Shown here one piece after another: positions 32,977 to 41,776 of a stretch of DNA of 64,000 nucleotides (the first letter of the stretch is position 1; each line of letters begins with the position of its first letter). The position numbers and the translations under genes are program-made. The notes under the pieces were generated by a model. The model searched no databases. It saw only the letters and a list, made by a program, of their open reading frames with translations, and was not told the origin of the DNA. Origin of the DNA: Roseitranquillus sp963749675 (GTDB taxonomy: Bacteria; Pseudomonadota; Alphaproteobacteria; Rhodobacterales; Rhodobacteraceae); contig CAVVNT010000010.1 in the NCBI GenBank assembly GCA_963749675.1, positions 558,001 to 622,000 on the forward strand. Reading direction: 5' to 3'.

Positions 32977-34623
32977 CTACGGCCGGCCGGTACTGAAAGC
33001 CGCCAGGAAGCGATCGCGAAAGGCACTCATGCGCCACAACGGCGCCTGGTCGTCGGGTACCAGACCGCTCGTCCAACTCCATTCGTCGATCAGTTCGATG
33101 AGGGCAGGCGGCCCGATCAGATGGATCGGAACCGCATCGCTTTCGTCCTGCGCGACCGTGCGGGCGGGGGGGTGGTCGCCGAGAACGATCATCAAGGGCA
33201 AATCGTCCGCATGCAGCGCCGCGTACGCACCGACTACCCCAAGGCTGTAGTCGATCGCCTTGCGGTACTGGGCGCGGATGCGGTCACGGTCGCGCCAAAC
33301 CACCTCGGGTGGGTCGCCCGACGTCGCCCATACATCGAAGATGGTTCCGTCGCCGACCGCGTCCCACGGGATGACCTCCGGCACCGGCACCCAGGGGGCA
33401 TGCGAAGAGACCAGCGCGACCTGCGCGAACAGCGGCGGGGCGCTGTCCGCACGCACGAGCCGATCCAGTGCCGCGAGGGTGAACTGGTCCGGCATCGTTA
33501 CCCAGTTGAAGGGTTGCCCGCGATAGCCAAGTCCAGCTGCAGGCAAGACCGTGTCGAACCCCATCAGCTCCGCCTCGGGCCAGTTCATCGTGATCGCGGG
33601 CATGACGGCCGCGGTCCGGAACCCTGCGCGTTGCGCAAGTTGAAACAGGCTCTGCCGCGGACTTGCGAGATACGCTCCGTAGCTTCGCTGATTGTCCACC
33701 CAGAGGCCGGAGGCGAATGTCGCGTGACTGAGCCAGCTCTGGCCCCCGAAGGTCGGAGCGTCAAGCCAGGCCGAACGCATCGCCAGACCTTCCTCGCCAA
33801 GGTCTCGCTCGATCGACGCGAGCGTCTCGCGGTGGGTCTCGGAATAGAGCGGGTTGGTCAGGCTGGCGGCACCGTAGCTCTCGACGAAGACGAGGAGGAC
33901 ATCGCGGTCGATCCGGTCCATCAGGGGCGAGACCTCGGCCCACTGGTCATTCTGCGCCTCGATCCGGAATGCGCGAAGATCGCGGGCGGCCTCGGAGTAC
34001 TGGCGAACCCGTTCTGCCCCGAGACGCGCCGTGAACGCCGTACCGGGCGGATCGACCGGGAGGTGCCAACGTCCGAGACCGTCTCCGACGTCCGCGACGG
34101 CGATCAGTGCCGAGAGCCCGGCGAGCGCAGCGGTCCCGACTCTCGCTGGAGACGAGAGCTCGACGCGCGCCCAACGCCCGGTCGCCCACCAAAGAAGAGC
34201 CGCCGCGATGACGACGGCGAGCACGGCGGCGAGGATGACGAGACCCATGAGCGTGGGACCGATCGCGCCGCTGCCAAGATGCCAGGCCGAGACGAGGAGA
34301 TGCAGGTCGAGCATCGGATGGAACGCGCGTCTAAGCGCCGTGAAGGTGGCGAAGTCGGCGATCTTGAGCACCACCACCGCGACGAGCAGTGCCGCGAGGA
34401 CCAGACGCACCGCCGTCGTCGCCGCGCGTCCAGGGGGTAGCGCCGCAAGGCCGAGCAGGACCGCCGGCAGTTCCAGCGGGAAGAGCCACAGCGCCCGCCA
34501 CGTCAGCGCCGCCGGATGGTTGGGCTGTATCAGCGCCAGGTGGAGGATCAGCGCAGCCAGGGCGAGCGCCGTGACGCGCAGAGCTGCGGACGGCCGGCCG
34601 GCGTCTGCGACGGCTGCGGTCAC
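32977..34623 (-). CDS. Membrane sulfatase-like hydrolase/transferase
   Basis: Alkaline-phosphatase-superfamily enzyme of 548 residues. About five N-terminal membrane helices (to residue about 170) precede a periplasmic catalytic domain beginning DVLLVFVESYGAAS, with WLDAPTFGGQSWLSHATFAS and the metal ligands in VLGDHPPARTV. This is the layout of phosphoglycerol or phosphoethanolamine transferases and related enzymes rather than soluble sulfatases; no sulfatase CxPxR motif is present. The start overlaps the stop of the CDP-alcohol phosphotransferase gene (ATGA), so both probably modify the same envelope lipid or glycan. Confidence 0.82.
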   Translation of the reverse strand: MTAAVADAGRPSAALRVTALALAALILHLALIQPNHPAALTWRALWLFPLELPAVLLGLAALPPGRAATTAVRLVLAALLVAVVVLKIADFATFTALRRAFHPMLDLHLLVSAWHLGSGAIGPTLMGLVILAAVLAVVIAAALLWWATGRWARVELSSPARVGTAALAGLSALIAVADVGDGLGRWHLPVDPPGTAFTARLGAERVRQYSEAARDLRAFRIEAQNDQWAEVSPLMDRIDRDVLLVFVESYGAASLTNPLYSETHRETLASIERDLGEEGLAMRSAWLDAPTFGGQSWLSHATFASGLWVDNQRSYGAYLASPRQSLFQLAQRAGFRTAAVMPAITMNWPEAELMGFDTVLPAAGLGYRGQPFNWVTMPDQFTLAALDRLVRADSAPPLFAQVALVSSHAPWVPVPEVIPWDAVGDGTIFDVWATSGDPPEVVWRDRDRIRAQYRKAIDYSLGVVGAYAALHADDLPLMIVLGDHPPARTVAQDESDAVPIHLIGPPALIELIDEWSWTSGLVPDDQAPLWRMSAFRDRFLAAFSTGRP

Positions 34624-35372
34624 CGACGCCTGCGTCGGAGAATTGCCACGTCGACCGCGAAGGACCAGACGACGCAGGCGAGGATCACTGCGGCGATGAG
34701 CGAGGCCAGAGGCGGCTGGATCAGCGGCGTGACGAGCGCGATCAGCGTGGCGATCTGCGCAACGCAGACCACTTTGCGCGATCGCCGCTCAGGGAGCGGG
34801 GCCGCGAGCCAAGGCAAGGGGAACGACGCGGCCCAGAAGACGTAGCGGGCGAGGCCGAGGCCCAGGACCCAGACCCCCACCTTGCCGCTTTCGAACACCA
34901 GGAGAGAAAGCGCGAGGGCGAAGAGGCAGTCGACCTCCATGTCGAAGCGGGCCCCGAAGCTCGACGTCAGCCCGCTGCGCCGCGCCAGCCAACCGTCAAC
35001 TCCGTCAAGCGTGAGGCAAAAGGCCGCAAGAGCCACGATGGTCCATGCAATCTGCTCTTGCGTGCCGAGAACCGCGGCCACCAGAACGGTGCTGATGGCA
35101 AGCCTCAACAGCGTGACGGTGTTGGCGGCGCCGAACTCCGCATGCGGATAGAACCTGCTGAGCGTTCCCAGCGCAGCCATGGACCCTGCGCAATATAGCG
35201 CCAGAGCCGTAAATATCGCCGCCCCGTCGGCGACCACGGGCCCAAGGGCCGCCACGACGACCATGCCGCCGAGCGTCGCGAGCAGCGCGCCCGGATAAGG
35301 CGCGCCCAGCCGGTCCGAGAGCCGTCGCGAGAGGCCGGTCCGGCCCGCAATGTGAATGGGGTGATCTGACAT
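34620..35372 (-). CDS. CDP-alcohol phosphatidyltransferase family protein
   Basis: Inner-membrane enzyme of 250 residues that would join a CDP-activated alcohol or diacylglycerol to an acceptor alcohol. The family signature is present as DGVDGWLARRSGLTSSFGAR followed by FDMEVD, giving the metal-binding aspartates. About six hydrophobic helices; the first 30 residues are cytoplasmic. Overlaps the sulfatase-like gene by 4 bases. The product could be a phospholipid head-group intermediate; no single pathway is indicated. Confidence 0.85.
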   Translation of the reverse strand: MSDHPIHIAGRTGLSRRLSDRLGAPYPGALLATLGGMVVVAALGPVVADGAAIFTALALYCAGSMAALGTLSRFYPHAEFGAANTVTLLRLAISTVLVAAVLGTQEQIAWTIVALAAFCLTLDGVDGWLARRSGLTSSFGARFDMEVDCLFALALSLLVFESGKVGVWVLGLGLARYVFWAASFPLPWLAAPLPERRSRKVVCVAQIATLIALVTPLIQPPLASLIAAVILACVVWSFAVDVAILRRRRR

Positions 35373-35466
35373 CGGCCTCAGCTAGCCTGTGCATCGGTGT
35401 GTCAAGATGAAGGCTTCTTCACAAGGCGCTCCTCGCGCTATCACTATCTCGAAAGGAGCCCTCTTG

Positions 35467-36024
35467 ATGACCAACCGCTCTTTCGCGCCGCGCGGCCACG
35501 CCACCACCGTGCGTCTGTTGCATTGGGTGACTGCCGTGCTCGTCCTCGCCACGATCCCAGCCGGCGTCATCATGGTACAGGACGGACTGGCGCGGCCCGT
35601 GCAGGATTCGCTCTTCATCTTTCACAAGAATGTGGGCGTCGTTATCCTGCTGATCGTGCTGGTACGCCTGGCTGTCCGCGTGGCGTCGCCTCCACCGCCC
35701 CTTCCCGCCCAGATGCCGGATTGGCAGCGGCGGACGGCGGTAATCACTCATTGGGTGCTCTACGTGCTGCTCGTGGTCATGGCCGTTTCGGGCTACGTGC
35801 GCGTCAGGGCCGGGGGCTTCCCGGTCGAGGCGCTCGACGCCTTGGGCGTGCCGACGATGATCCCGAAGTCGGAGAGCGTCGAAGATGCCGCGCAATGGGT
35901 CCATCTGACGACGCGCTTCATCATTGTCGCCTTCATCCTGCTCCATGTCGGCGCGGCCCTGCAGCATGCACTCCTCAGGCGGGATGGCGTCTTCCAGCGC
36001 ATGTGGCCGCCTTATCGGCCGTAG
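35467..36024 (+). CDS. Cytochrome b561
   Basis: Four-helix diheme membrane cytochrome of 185 residues, probably passing electrons between quinol and a periplasmic acceptor. Likely heme histidines lie in RLLHWVTAVLVLA, FIFHKNVGVV, ITHWVLYVLL and ILLHVGAALQHA, one per helix region as in bacterial b561. A strong AAAGGAG site precedes the ATG at 35467; an in-frame ATG further up is less likely. It stands alone, divergent from the CDP-alcohol phosphotransferase gene. Confidence 0.9.
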   Translation: MTNRSFAPRGHATTVRLLHWVTAVLVLATIPAGVIMVQDGLARPVQDSLFIFHKNVGVVILLIVLVRLAVRVASPPPPLPAQMPDWQRRTAVITHWVLYVLLVVMAVSGYVRVRAGGFPVEALDALGVPTMIPKSESVEDAAQWVHLTTRFIIVAFILLHVGAALQHALLRRDGVFQRMWPPYRP

Positions 36025-36065
36025 GCGCCGCGGTGCTGGACATGAGAGCCCGCGGAGGGGCTTCT

Positions 36066-36797
36066 TCAACTGACGATCAGCGCCATGCCCGGCACGTCCT
36101 TGCGAGTCGCGCGGTCGGACAGGGCGTCCTCGAGATTGCGGCGCGCTGCACGGGCGTGCTCGCGTGCAAGCATCTCCGCCCGCATCCCCTCCCGAGCGGC
36201 AATAGCCGCAAGGATCTCGCGGTGCTGTTCCTGCGCCGTGAAGAGCGATCGCAGGAATTTCGACGCGTGACCGGCGGCGCCGACGAAGGCTGTGGGTGAA
36301 GCGAACGGCAGGGACGTCACACGTTCGAGTTCCTGACGGATGATCGTGCTCCGTGACAATGCGGCGATCTGAGCGTGGAACGACGCATTCGCCTCCGAAT
36401 AGATCGGGAAATCGACATCGTCGGTTCGGTCGCCGAAGCACTGGTCGAGCTGTTCGACGATCTCGCGAAGCGGATCGAGGTCAGTCGAGGACTCAAGGCG
36501 TTCCGCCGCCAGTCGCACTGCGATCCCCTCCAGCGTCCCGCGCAATTCGATCGCGTCGCGGACGTCCTCGATGCTGAAGCTGCGCACGCGAAAGCCTCCG
36601 GCATGGTGGCGCTCGAGCAGCCCTTCCTCCACGAGGCGCGCCATCGCCTCCCGTGCGGGCGTGCGCGAGACCTCCAGCGCGCTGGCGATTGCCATCTCGT
36701 AGAGGCGCGTGCCGGCTGGCAGTTCACCGTTCAAAATCTGTTCGCGAAGTTCGCTCTGGGCGCGACGGGCATGCGTCGTGGACTGTGTAGCGGCCAT
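36066..36797 (-). CDS. GntR-family regulator (FCD type)
   Basis: DNA-binding regulator of 243 residues. The N-terminal winged helix reads LREQILNGELPAGTRLYEMA and ALEVSRTPAREAMARLVEEG; the C-terminal FCD ligand domain has the metal-binding pattern (FHAQIAALS, HREILAAIAARE). GAGGAG precedes the ATG at 36797 at ideal spacing. FCD regulators usually sense organic acids. The genes next to it are fragments on one side and a cytochrome on the other, so its original target may have been lost. It is not the EnuR regulator of the ectoine genes. Confidence 0.87.
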   Translation of the reverse strand: MAATQSTTHARRAQSELREQILNGELPAGTRLYEMAIASALEVSRTPAREAMARLVEEGLLERHHAGGFRVRSFSIEDVRDAIELRGTLEGIAVRLAAERLESSTDLDPLREIVEQLDQCFGDRTDDVDFPIYSEANASFHAQIAALSRSTIIRQELERVTSLPFASPTAFVGAAGHASKFLRSLFTAQEQHREILAAIAAREGMRAEMLAREHARAARRNLEDALSDRATRKDVPGMALIVS

Positions 36798-37113
36798 CAC
36801 GGTCTCCTCGACGGTCCCGGCCGCGACGAGCGGCGGAAGCATTTGATTCGTACTCTTCTCAAGAGCGCGAAAGCGGCGCTTACGACAAGGGCTTGATCGC
36901 GGCGATGGTGGCGTCATTCGGCGCCTCCTCCAGATGCCCGGGCGGGATGCGCCACGGTTCGACTTGGGTCCGCGGCGGAAACGCCCGGAGAGCCTGGCCG
37001 GTCGTTCAGCCGTTCGTACCCTGCGTCGGAGCCGACGAGCGGAGCGGGCGGCAGCATGCAACAGGGTCCCTCATCCGGTTGGCGCAGCGGGCGGGCCGCC
37101 GTGCCGCCATGGC
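36798..37113. other. Gap upstream of the GntR gene, no gene seen
   Basis: About 316 bases with no credible reading frame on either strand and no family pattern. The first 80 bases upstream of the GntR start contain a slightly AT-richer stretch (TTTGATTCGTACTC on the plus strand) that may hold its promoter. The rest is G+C-rich and looks like decayed sequence next to the cytochrome fragment. Confidence 0.4.
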
Positions 37114-37308
37114 TCAGGCGCCGGGCTTGACCGGCACCGTGCGGAGGTAGAGCACGATCGCGTCGAGATCCTCTGGGCTCATTTTCGCGAGGTAGCCGTA
37201 AGGCATCGGCGGTATCATCGGCGTGCCGGCGGGGTGCTTGCCCTCGACGATCCCGAAGTCGCCGCTTTCGGCGAGCAGGTAGGACGCGCCGAGGGCGTCG
37301 TGTCGCGC
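37114..37308 (-). pseudogene. C-terminal fragment of a c-type cytochrome
   Basis: The minus-strand frame ending at 37114 reads ALGASYLLAESGDFGIVEGK, then HPAGTPMIPPMPYGYLAKMS and PEDLDAIVLYLRTVPVKPGA. This is the tail of a class I cytochrome, with the methionine-rich axial-ligand loop and final helix. No heme-binding CxxCH or start codon is present: the coding sense stops near 37308, where it meets a flavin reductase fragment on the other strand. A truncated, non-functional remnant. Confidence 0.7.
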
Positions 37309-37622
37309 CTGAGTACAACTACGGCGTGCCGGGCGTTCTGAAGAACGCGATCGGCTGGGCCTCGCGCCCGGCCTTCGATTCGGTCTTCGTGGGCAAGTCC
37401 TGCCTCGTCATCACGACGTCGGGCGGCGAGATGGGCGGCGTCCGTGCACAGGCGGAGCTCAAGTACACTCTGAGCGGGATGCTCGATGATCGCGGACGTC
37501 TTCTCGCGAAAGAGATCGTCGTACCCAGCTCGAACAAGAAGATCGACGACGGGGTTTTCACCGAAGAGGCGATCCTGAACTTCGCCGAACCAATCCTGCG
37601 CGAGTTCGTGGAGAGCCTCTGA
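37308..37622 (+). pseudogene. C-terminal fragment of an NADPH-dependent FMN reductase
   Basis: The plus-strand frame reads PEYNYGVPGVLKNAIGWASR, then VFVGKSCLVITTSGGEMGGV and AELKYTLSGML, ending NFAEPILREFVESL. PEYNYG...LKNA is the flavin-binding motif of NADPH:FMN (chromate/quinone) reductases. The N-terminal half, with the phosphate loop, is missing; coding sense begins at about 37308, exactly where the cytochrome fragment ends. An ATG-like start could give about 98 residues, but without a flavodoxin fold core. Interpreted as a deletion remnant. Confidence 0.72.
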
Positions 37623-37628
37623 ACCGCC

Positions 37629-38615
37629 TCAGTCGGTCGTCCCGAGAACCGCCAGGCAGTCCCCGTTCTGTACAAGGCCGGGGAAGTGCCGACCGATGAG
37701 AACGCCCGATCGCTTGGCGAAGTACTCCTTCGGCGGCACTCCGCTGCGGTCCAGCGGCCAGATCCGGGCGATGCGCTCGTCCTTTGCGATCTCTTCGCCG
37801 AGGTCCACTGTGAACTCGACCATCCCTTCCATTTCCACGAAGTGGTAGCAGTCATCGTCGGGCATATCGAGCATCCGGCTCGTTTGCGGCTCGGACTCGC
37901 CCTTCAAGATCCCGGCGTGGATCAGCACGTTGCGCGCGCCGCGCTTCGCGATCCCGGCCGACCGCGCCGTGGAACTGCCGCCGCCGCCCAGTTCGGTCGT
38001 CACGAAGGTCTTGCCCTGCAACTCGACGGCGGTGTCGTACATGCCGATCGGGTCGATCTCGCGCAGCATCAGCGTGAAGGGTGCATCGAAGGCGCGGACA
38101 GCGCCGATGCAGCGCGCCTGCTGCTCGTCGTCCGCGAGGTAGTGCGCGCAGGCGAACGGCACGAAGTCGAGCGTCTTGCCGCCGGAGTGGTAGTCGATGA
38201 CGACGTCCGACATCGGCACCAGCGTGTCGTTGAAGTAGTGCGCGATCTTTTCCGTCGGCGTGCCGTCGAAGCGGCCGGGGAAGATCCGGTTGAGGTTCTT
38301 GGCGTCGATCGGGGAGACTCGCGTCGCCGCACGGAACGCAGGATAATTCATGTAGGGCACGATGATGACCCGTCCCGCGATATCTCCGGGGTCGAGTTCG
38401 ACGGAGAGCGACTGCAGCGCGATCGGCCCCTCGTACTCGTCTCCGTGATTTCCGCCGGTGAGAAGCGCCGTCGGCCCGTCTCCGTTCCTGACGACTGTGA
38501 TGGGGATAACGATCGCGCCCCATGCGCTATCGTTGCGCGAGTAGGGCAGGCGCAACGATCCGTGGTGCTTGCCGTCCTGGTCGAACGGGATGGTGCAGGA
38601 GATCGGGCTCCTCAT
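37629..38615 (-). CDS. eutE: N-acetyl-diaminobutyrate deacetylase (ectoine catabolism)
   Basis: DoeB/EutE type zinc deacetylase, releasing acetate from N-acetyl-L-2,4-diaminobutyrate. 328 residues of the succinylglutamate desuccinylase/aspartoacylase family. Zinc ligands are expected in LLTGGNHGDEYEGP (His, Glu) and VIDYHSGGKTL (His); the region FVTTELGGGGS holds a later glutamate. The start overlaps the eutD stop (ATGA). Last gene of the minus-strand eut run; just beyond it is the deletion scar. Confidence 0.92.
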   Translation of the reverse strand: MRSPISCTIPFDQDGKHHGSLRLPYSRNDSAWGAIVIPITVVRNGDGPTALLTGGNHGDEYEGPIALQSLSVELDPGDIAGRVIIVPYMNYPAFRAATRVSPIDAKNLNRIFPGRFDGTPTEKIAHYFNDTLVPMSDVVIDYHSGGKTLDFVPFACAHYLADDEQQARCIGAVRAFDAPFTLMLREIDPIGMYDTAVELQGKTFVTTELGGGGSSTARSAGIAKRGARNVLIHAGILKGESEPQTSRMLDMPDDDCYHFVEMEGMVEFTVDLGEEIAKDERIARIWPLDRSGVPPKEYFAKRSGVLIGRHFPGLVQNGDCLAVLGTTD

Positions 38616-39800
38616 GTCTTGACGATCAGCTTTCGCGGCACGTCGGCCAGACACTCCGGCGCGCCGTCGGTGATGGCGATCGACTCGGTGATCTCGAAGC
38701 CCCAGTTCTCCATCCAGAGTCCGGTCATGAAGTGGAAGGTCATGCCCGGCTTCAGCTCGGTTCGGTCCCCCGGCCTCAGCGAACAGGTTCGCTCGCCCCA
38801 ATCGGGCGGGTAGCTCAGGCCGATCGGGTAGCCCGTGCGGTTGTTCTTGATGATGCCGAACTTGGTCAGGACGGTGAAGAAGGCGTTGGCGATGTCCTCG
38901 CACACGTTGCCCGCCCGCGCGGCATCGAGGCCCGCTTCCATTCCTTCCAGCACCGCCTGTTCGGCGTCAAGGAAGTCCTGAGGCGGCTTGCCGAGGAAGA
39001 TCGTGCGGCTGAGCGGGCAATGGTAGCGGCGAAAGCATCCCGCGATCTCGAAGAACGTGCCTTCGTCCTTCTTCATGGGCTTGTCGTCCCACGTCAGGTG
39101 CGGTGCGGCGGCGTCGGTACCCGAGGGCAGCAGCGGCACGATCGCGGGATAGTCGCCACCGTACCCCCACTCCTCGTCGTAGCGCAGCGCGGCGTCGTAG
39201 ATGTCGGCCACAAGGTCGCACTTGCGGATGCCGACCTCGACCTTCTCGGCGATCCGCGCGTGCATCCGCTCGACGATCCGCGCCGCCTTCCGCATGCGGT
39301 CGAGTTCGGCGGACGACTTCACCCCGCGCAGCCAATTGATGAGGTTGGTCGCATCGACGACTTCGTTCGGCAGGTCGTCCTGCAGTGCCGCATACCCCCT
39401 CGCCGAAAACCAGTAGTTGTCCATCTCCACGCCGAATTCGGCCGGTGTGCCAGCTCCGTTCCGTCAGCTTGGCGGCGAGATAGTCGAGCGGGTGCAAGTC
39501 CGGCGACTGCACGAAGTAGTCCGGGTAGCCGATGATGTCGGGGTCGTTCATGTAGCACGTGCGCAGCGCGCCCTGTGCGTCCTGCTCGCGCCCAAACCAG
39601 ACCGGGCCGCCGAAGGGGCCGACGACGACGGCCTGATGGACATAGAACGACCAGCCGTCATAGCCGGTCAGCCACGCCATGTTCGACGGATCGGAGGTAA
39701 TCAGAACGTCGATGCCCGCCTTCTCCATAGCCGCGCGGGTGCGCGACAGGCGGTCCTCGTATTCCTCGTCCTTGAAACGGAAGGTGTCGACTATTGCCAT
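38612..39800 (-). pseudogene. eutD: Ectoine hydrolase, single-base frameshift
   Basis: DoeA/EutD type enzyme of the M24 (creatinase/aminopeptidase P) fold that opens the ectoine ring. The N-terminal part reads VDTFRFKDEEYEDRLSRTRA and AWLTGYDGWSFYVHQAVVVG. After SWHTGRI (codon about 121) the frame breaks: removing one of the paired A residues at 39435-39436 (plus strand) gives TGRIGVEMDNYWFSARGYAA, the normal sequence, and the rest (GTFFEIAGCFRRYHCPLSRT, MTFHFMTGLWMENWGFEITE) is intact to 38612. Corrected length is 395 residues. Without this enzyme ectoine cannot be opened, so a true mutation would disable the pathway while all other genes look intact. Confidence 0.9.
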
Positions 39801-39806
39801 TGTGCC

Positions 39807-40796
39807 TCAGCTCTTGAATTCGGTGCCCGCGCCGGCCTTCTCCGCCCGCTCGCGGGCGAGCGTGGCGATGGCGGTGTCCTGGACGCCGGTCCCGGTCAGG
39901 TCGGCGATGGTGATCTCGTCGTTCGACGTGCGGCCTTCGGCATCGCCCGCGACGATCCGGCCGAGCTCGTCGAACTCGGCGTTGGCCTCGACGACGCCCG
40001 CCTCGATTGCGGCACGCAGCTCGCCCAGCTTCCGCGTCTGTGACAGACGGTCCGGCACATAGCGGGCGCGCGAGATGCAGGCGGGCTCGATCTCGTTCTT
40101 GCCGTGCTGGTCCGAGCCCATTGCAGTGATGTGCTGGCCCGGCCTCAGCCAGTCCGCCTTGAGGATCGGGCTGGTCGAGGGCGTCGTCGTCACCACGATG
40201 TCGGCGCGCGACACCGCCTCCTCCGGGTCCGCGGTCGCACCGATCGGAAAGCCGAGCTCCTCGGCCATCTCCGCCGCCGCCGCCTTCGCCTTGTCGTGGT
40301 CGCGCCCCCAGACCGTCGCGGCGGTCAGGCCGCGTACGAGCGACAGCGCCCGGAGCTGCATCCGCGCCTGCAGGCCCGAGCCCAGGACGCAGACCGTCGC
40401 CGCGTCCTCTCGCGAGAGGTGCCTGGCCGCAACCGCACCGGCCGCTGCCGTGCGGACGTCCGTGAGATAGCCGTTGTCCAGCAGCAGCGCCTCAACCTGC
40501 CCGGTCTTGGCTGAGAACAGGACCATCAGGCCGGAGGTCGACGGCAGGCCGAGCTTCGGATTGTCGAAGAAGCCGGGCGAGATCTTGACCGCGAAGCTCG
40601 GCAGGTCGGGCATGTAGGCGGTCTTGACGTCGACCTCTCCATTCGCGTCGGCGATCGGCATCGACAGGATCGGCGGCATGACGACCTTGCCGCTGGAGAG
40701 CGCCCGGAACGCCCCCTCGACGCATGCCACGGCGTCGAGATCCAGCGCCACGGCGTCACGCAGGTCCGCCTCGGTCAGGATGCGGATCTTCGGCAT
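39807..40796 (-). CDS. eutC: Ectoine utilization protein EutC (ornithine cyclodeaminase-like)
   Basis: NAD-binding protein of the ornithine cyclodeaminase/mu-crystallin family, 329 residues. Dinucleotide site VCVLGSGLQARMQL and the following TVWGRDHDKA, with PSTSPILKADWLRPGQHITA after it. With EutA and EutB it is thought to convert 5-hydroxyectoine to ectoine before EutD acts. The ATG at 40796 overlaps the eutB stop (ATGA). Six bases separate its stop from the eutD start. Confidence 0.9.
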   Translation of the reverse strand: MPKIRILTEADLRDAVALDLDAVACVEGAFRALSSGKVVMPPILSMPIADANGEVDVKTAYMPDLPSFAVKISPGFFDNPKLGLPSTSGLMVLFSAKTGQVEALLLDNGYLTDVRTAAAGAVAARHLSREDAATVCVLGSGLQARMQLRALSLVRGLTAATVWGRDHDKAKAAAAEMAEELGFPIGATADPEEAVSRADIVVTTTPSTSPILKADWLRPGQHITAMGSDQHGKNEIEPACISRARYVPDRLSQTRKLGELRAAIEAGVVEANAEFDELGRIVAGDAEGRTSNDEITIADLTGTGVQDTAIATLARERAEKAGAGTEFKS

Positions 40797-41776
40797 CAGG
40801 AAGCCTCTTGCATCAGGTCCACGTCTTCGCCTGCCACGATCCGGGCATGAAGGTCCATGTCGATATTGGCTCCAGACAGCAGCGCAACTGTCGGTCCGGT
40901 GGGACGGACGCGGTCGTGGAGCAGGGCGGCGACACCTACGGCCGCGCCACCCTCCACCACCTGACGCTCCTGACGGTAGATGTGGCGGATGCCGTCGGCG
41001 ATCTCCGCCTCGGACAGGAGGACAACTTCGTCGACCAGATCGCGCGCAAGGGCGAAGGTGTGCCGGTTCTGCAGCCCGATGCCGCCGCCGAGCGAGTCGG
41101 CCAGCGTCGGAAGCTCGCGCACCTGGACGGGATGACCTGCCGCGAGGCTCGCCTGCATGGCCGCGCCGCGCTCCATCGTCAGGCCGACGATGCGCGCCTG
41201 CGGCCGCTTCGCCTTGACCGCCGCGGCGATGCCGCCGATCAGGCCGCCGCCTGACAGGGGCACCAGGATCATCTCGGCGCCGGGGACGTCCTCCAGCATC
41301 TCCAGCCCCAGCGTGCCTTGGCCGGCGATGATGTCTTGATGGTCGAACGGTGGCAGCGAGGTCAGCCCCTCCTCGGCGACGAGCCGCTCGACTTCTTCCT
41401 GCGCGTCGTCCTGGCTCTCTCCGACGATGCGGATCTCTGCCCCGAGCGCGCGGATCGCCTCGACCTTGTTCTTGGGCACGAGGCGCGACATGCAGATGAC
41501 GCACGGGATCCCCGAGGCCTTGGCTGCGTGCGCCAGGGCGCGCCCGTGGTTTCCGGTGGACGCGGCGGTGACGCCCTTCGTTCCCTCAGGCAGGCATGCG
41601 ACGGCGTTCGTTGCGCCGCGGAGCTTGAAGGCACCGGTGATCTGCTGATGCTCCAGCTTCAGCCAGACCGGATGTCCGACAAGCTCGGAGAGAGAGGGCG
41701 AGGGATCGCAAAAGGTTCGGCGGACGCGCCCTTCGATCCTGTCTCGCGCGGCCTCGATCTCCTCAAGGCCGATCAA
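40796..41776 (-). CDS. eutB: Ectoine utilization protein EutB (threonine dehydratase-like)
   Basis: PLP-dependent fold-type II enzyme, 326 residues, of the threonine/serine dehydratase family. The PLP lysine is in HQQITGAFKLRGATNA, the glycine loop in TAASTGNHGRALAHAA and VPLSGGGLIGGIAA. Role in hydroxyectoine use with EutA and EutC. The start is a TTG at 41776 inside a TTGA overlap with the eutA stop; it gives LIGLEEIEAARDRIEG, matching the family N-terminus. Confidence 0.9.
   Translation of the reverse strand: MIGLEEIEAARDRIEGRVRRTFCDPSPSLSELVGHPVWLKLEHQQITGAFKLRGATNAVACLPEGTKGVTAASTGNHGRALAHAAKASGIPCVICMSRLVPKNKVEAIRALGAEIRIVGESQDDAQEEVERLVAEEGLTSLPPFDHQDIIAGQGTLGLEMLEDVPGAEMILVPLSGGGLIGGIAAAVKAKRPQARIVGLTMERGAAMQASLAAGHPVQVRELPTLADSLGGGIGLQNRHTFALARDLVDEVVLLSEAEIADGIRHIYRQERQVVEGGAAVGVAALLHDRVRPTGPTVALLSGANIDMDLHARIVAGEDVDLMQEAS

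Noticed and set aside
32848..34440. 530-codon plus-strand frame opposite the sulfatase-like gene
   Set aside because: Antisense shadow; no recognisable motif, and both real genes there have conserved catalytic segments on the minus strand.
37326..37622. A short intact gene for a 98-residue flavin reductase
   Set aside because: The sequence matches only the C-terminal half of the family and coding sense continues upstream of the ATG-like start to the breakpoint, so it is a truncated remnant.
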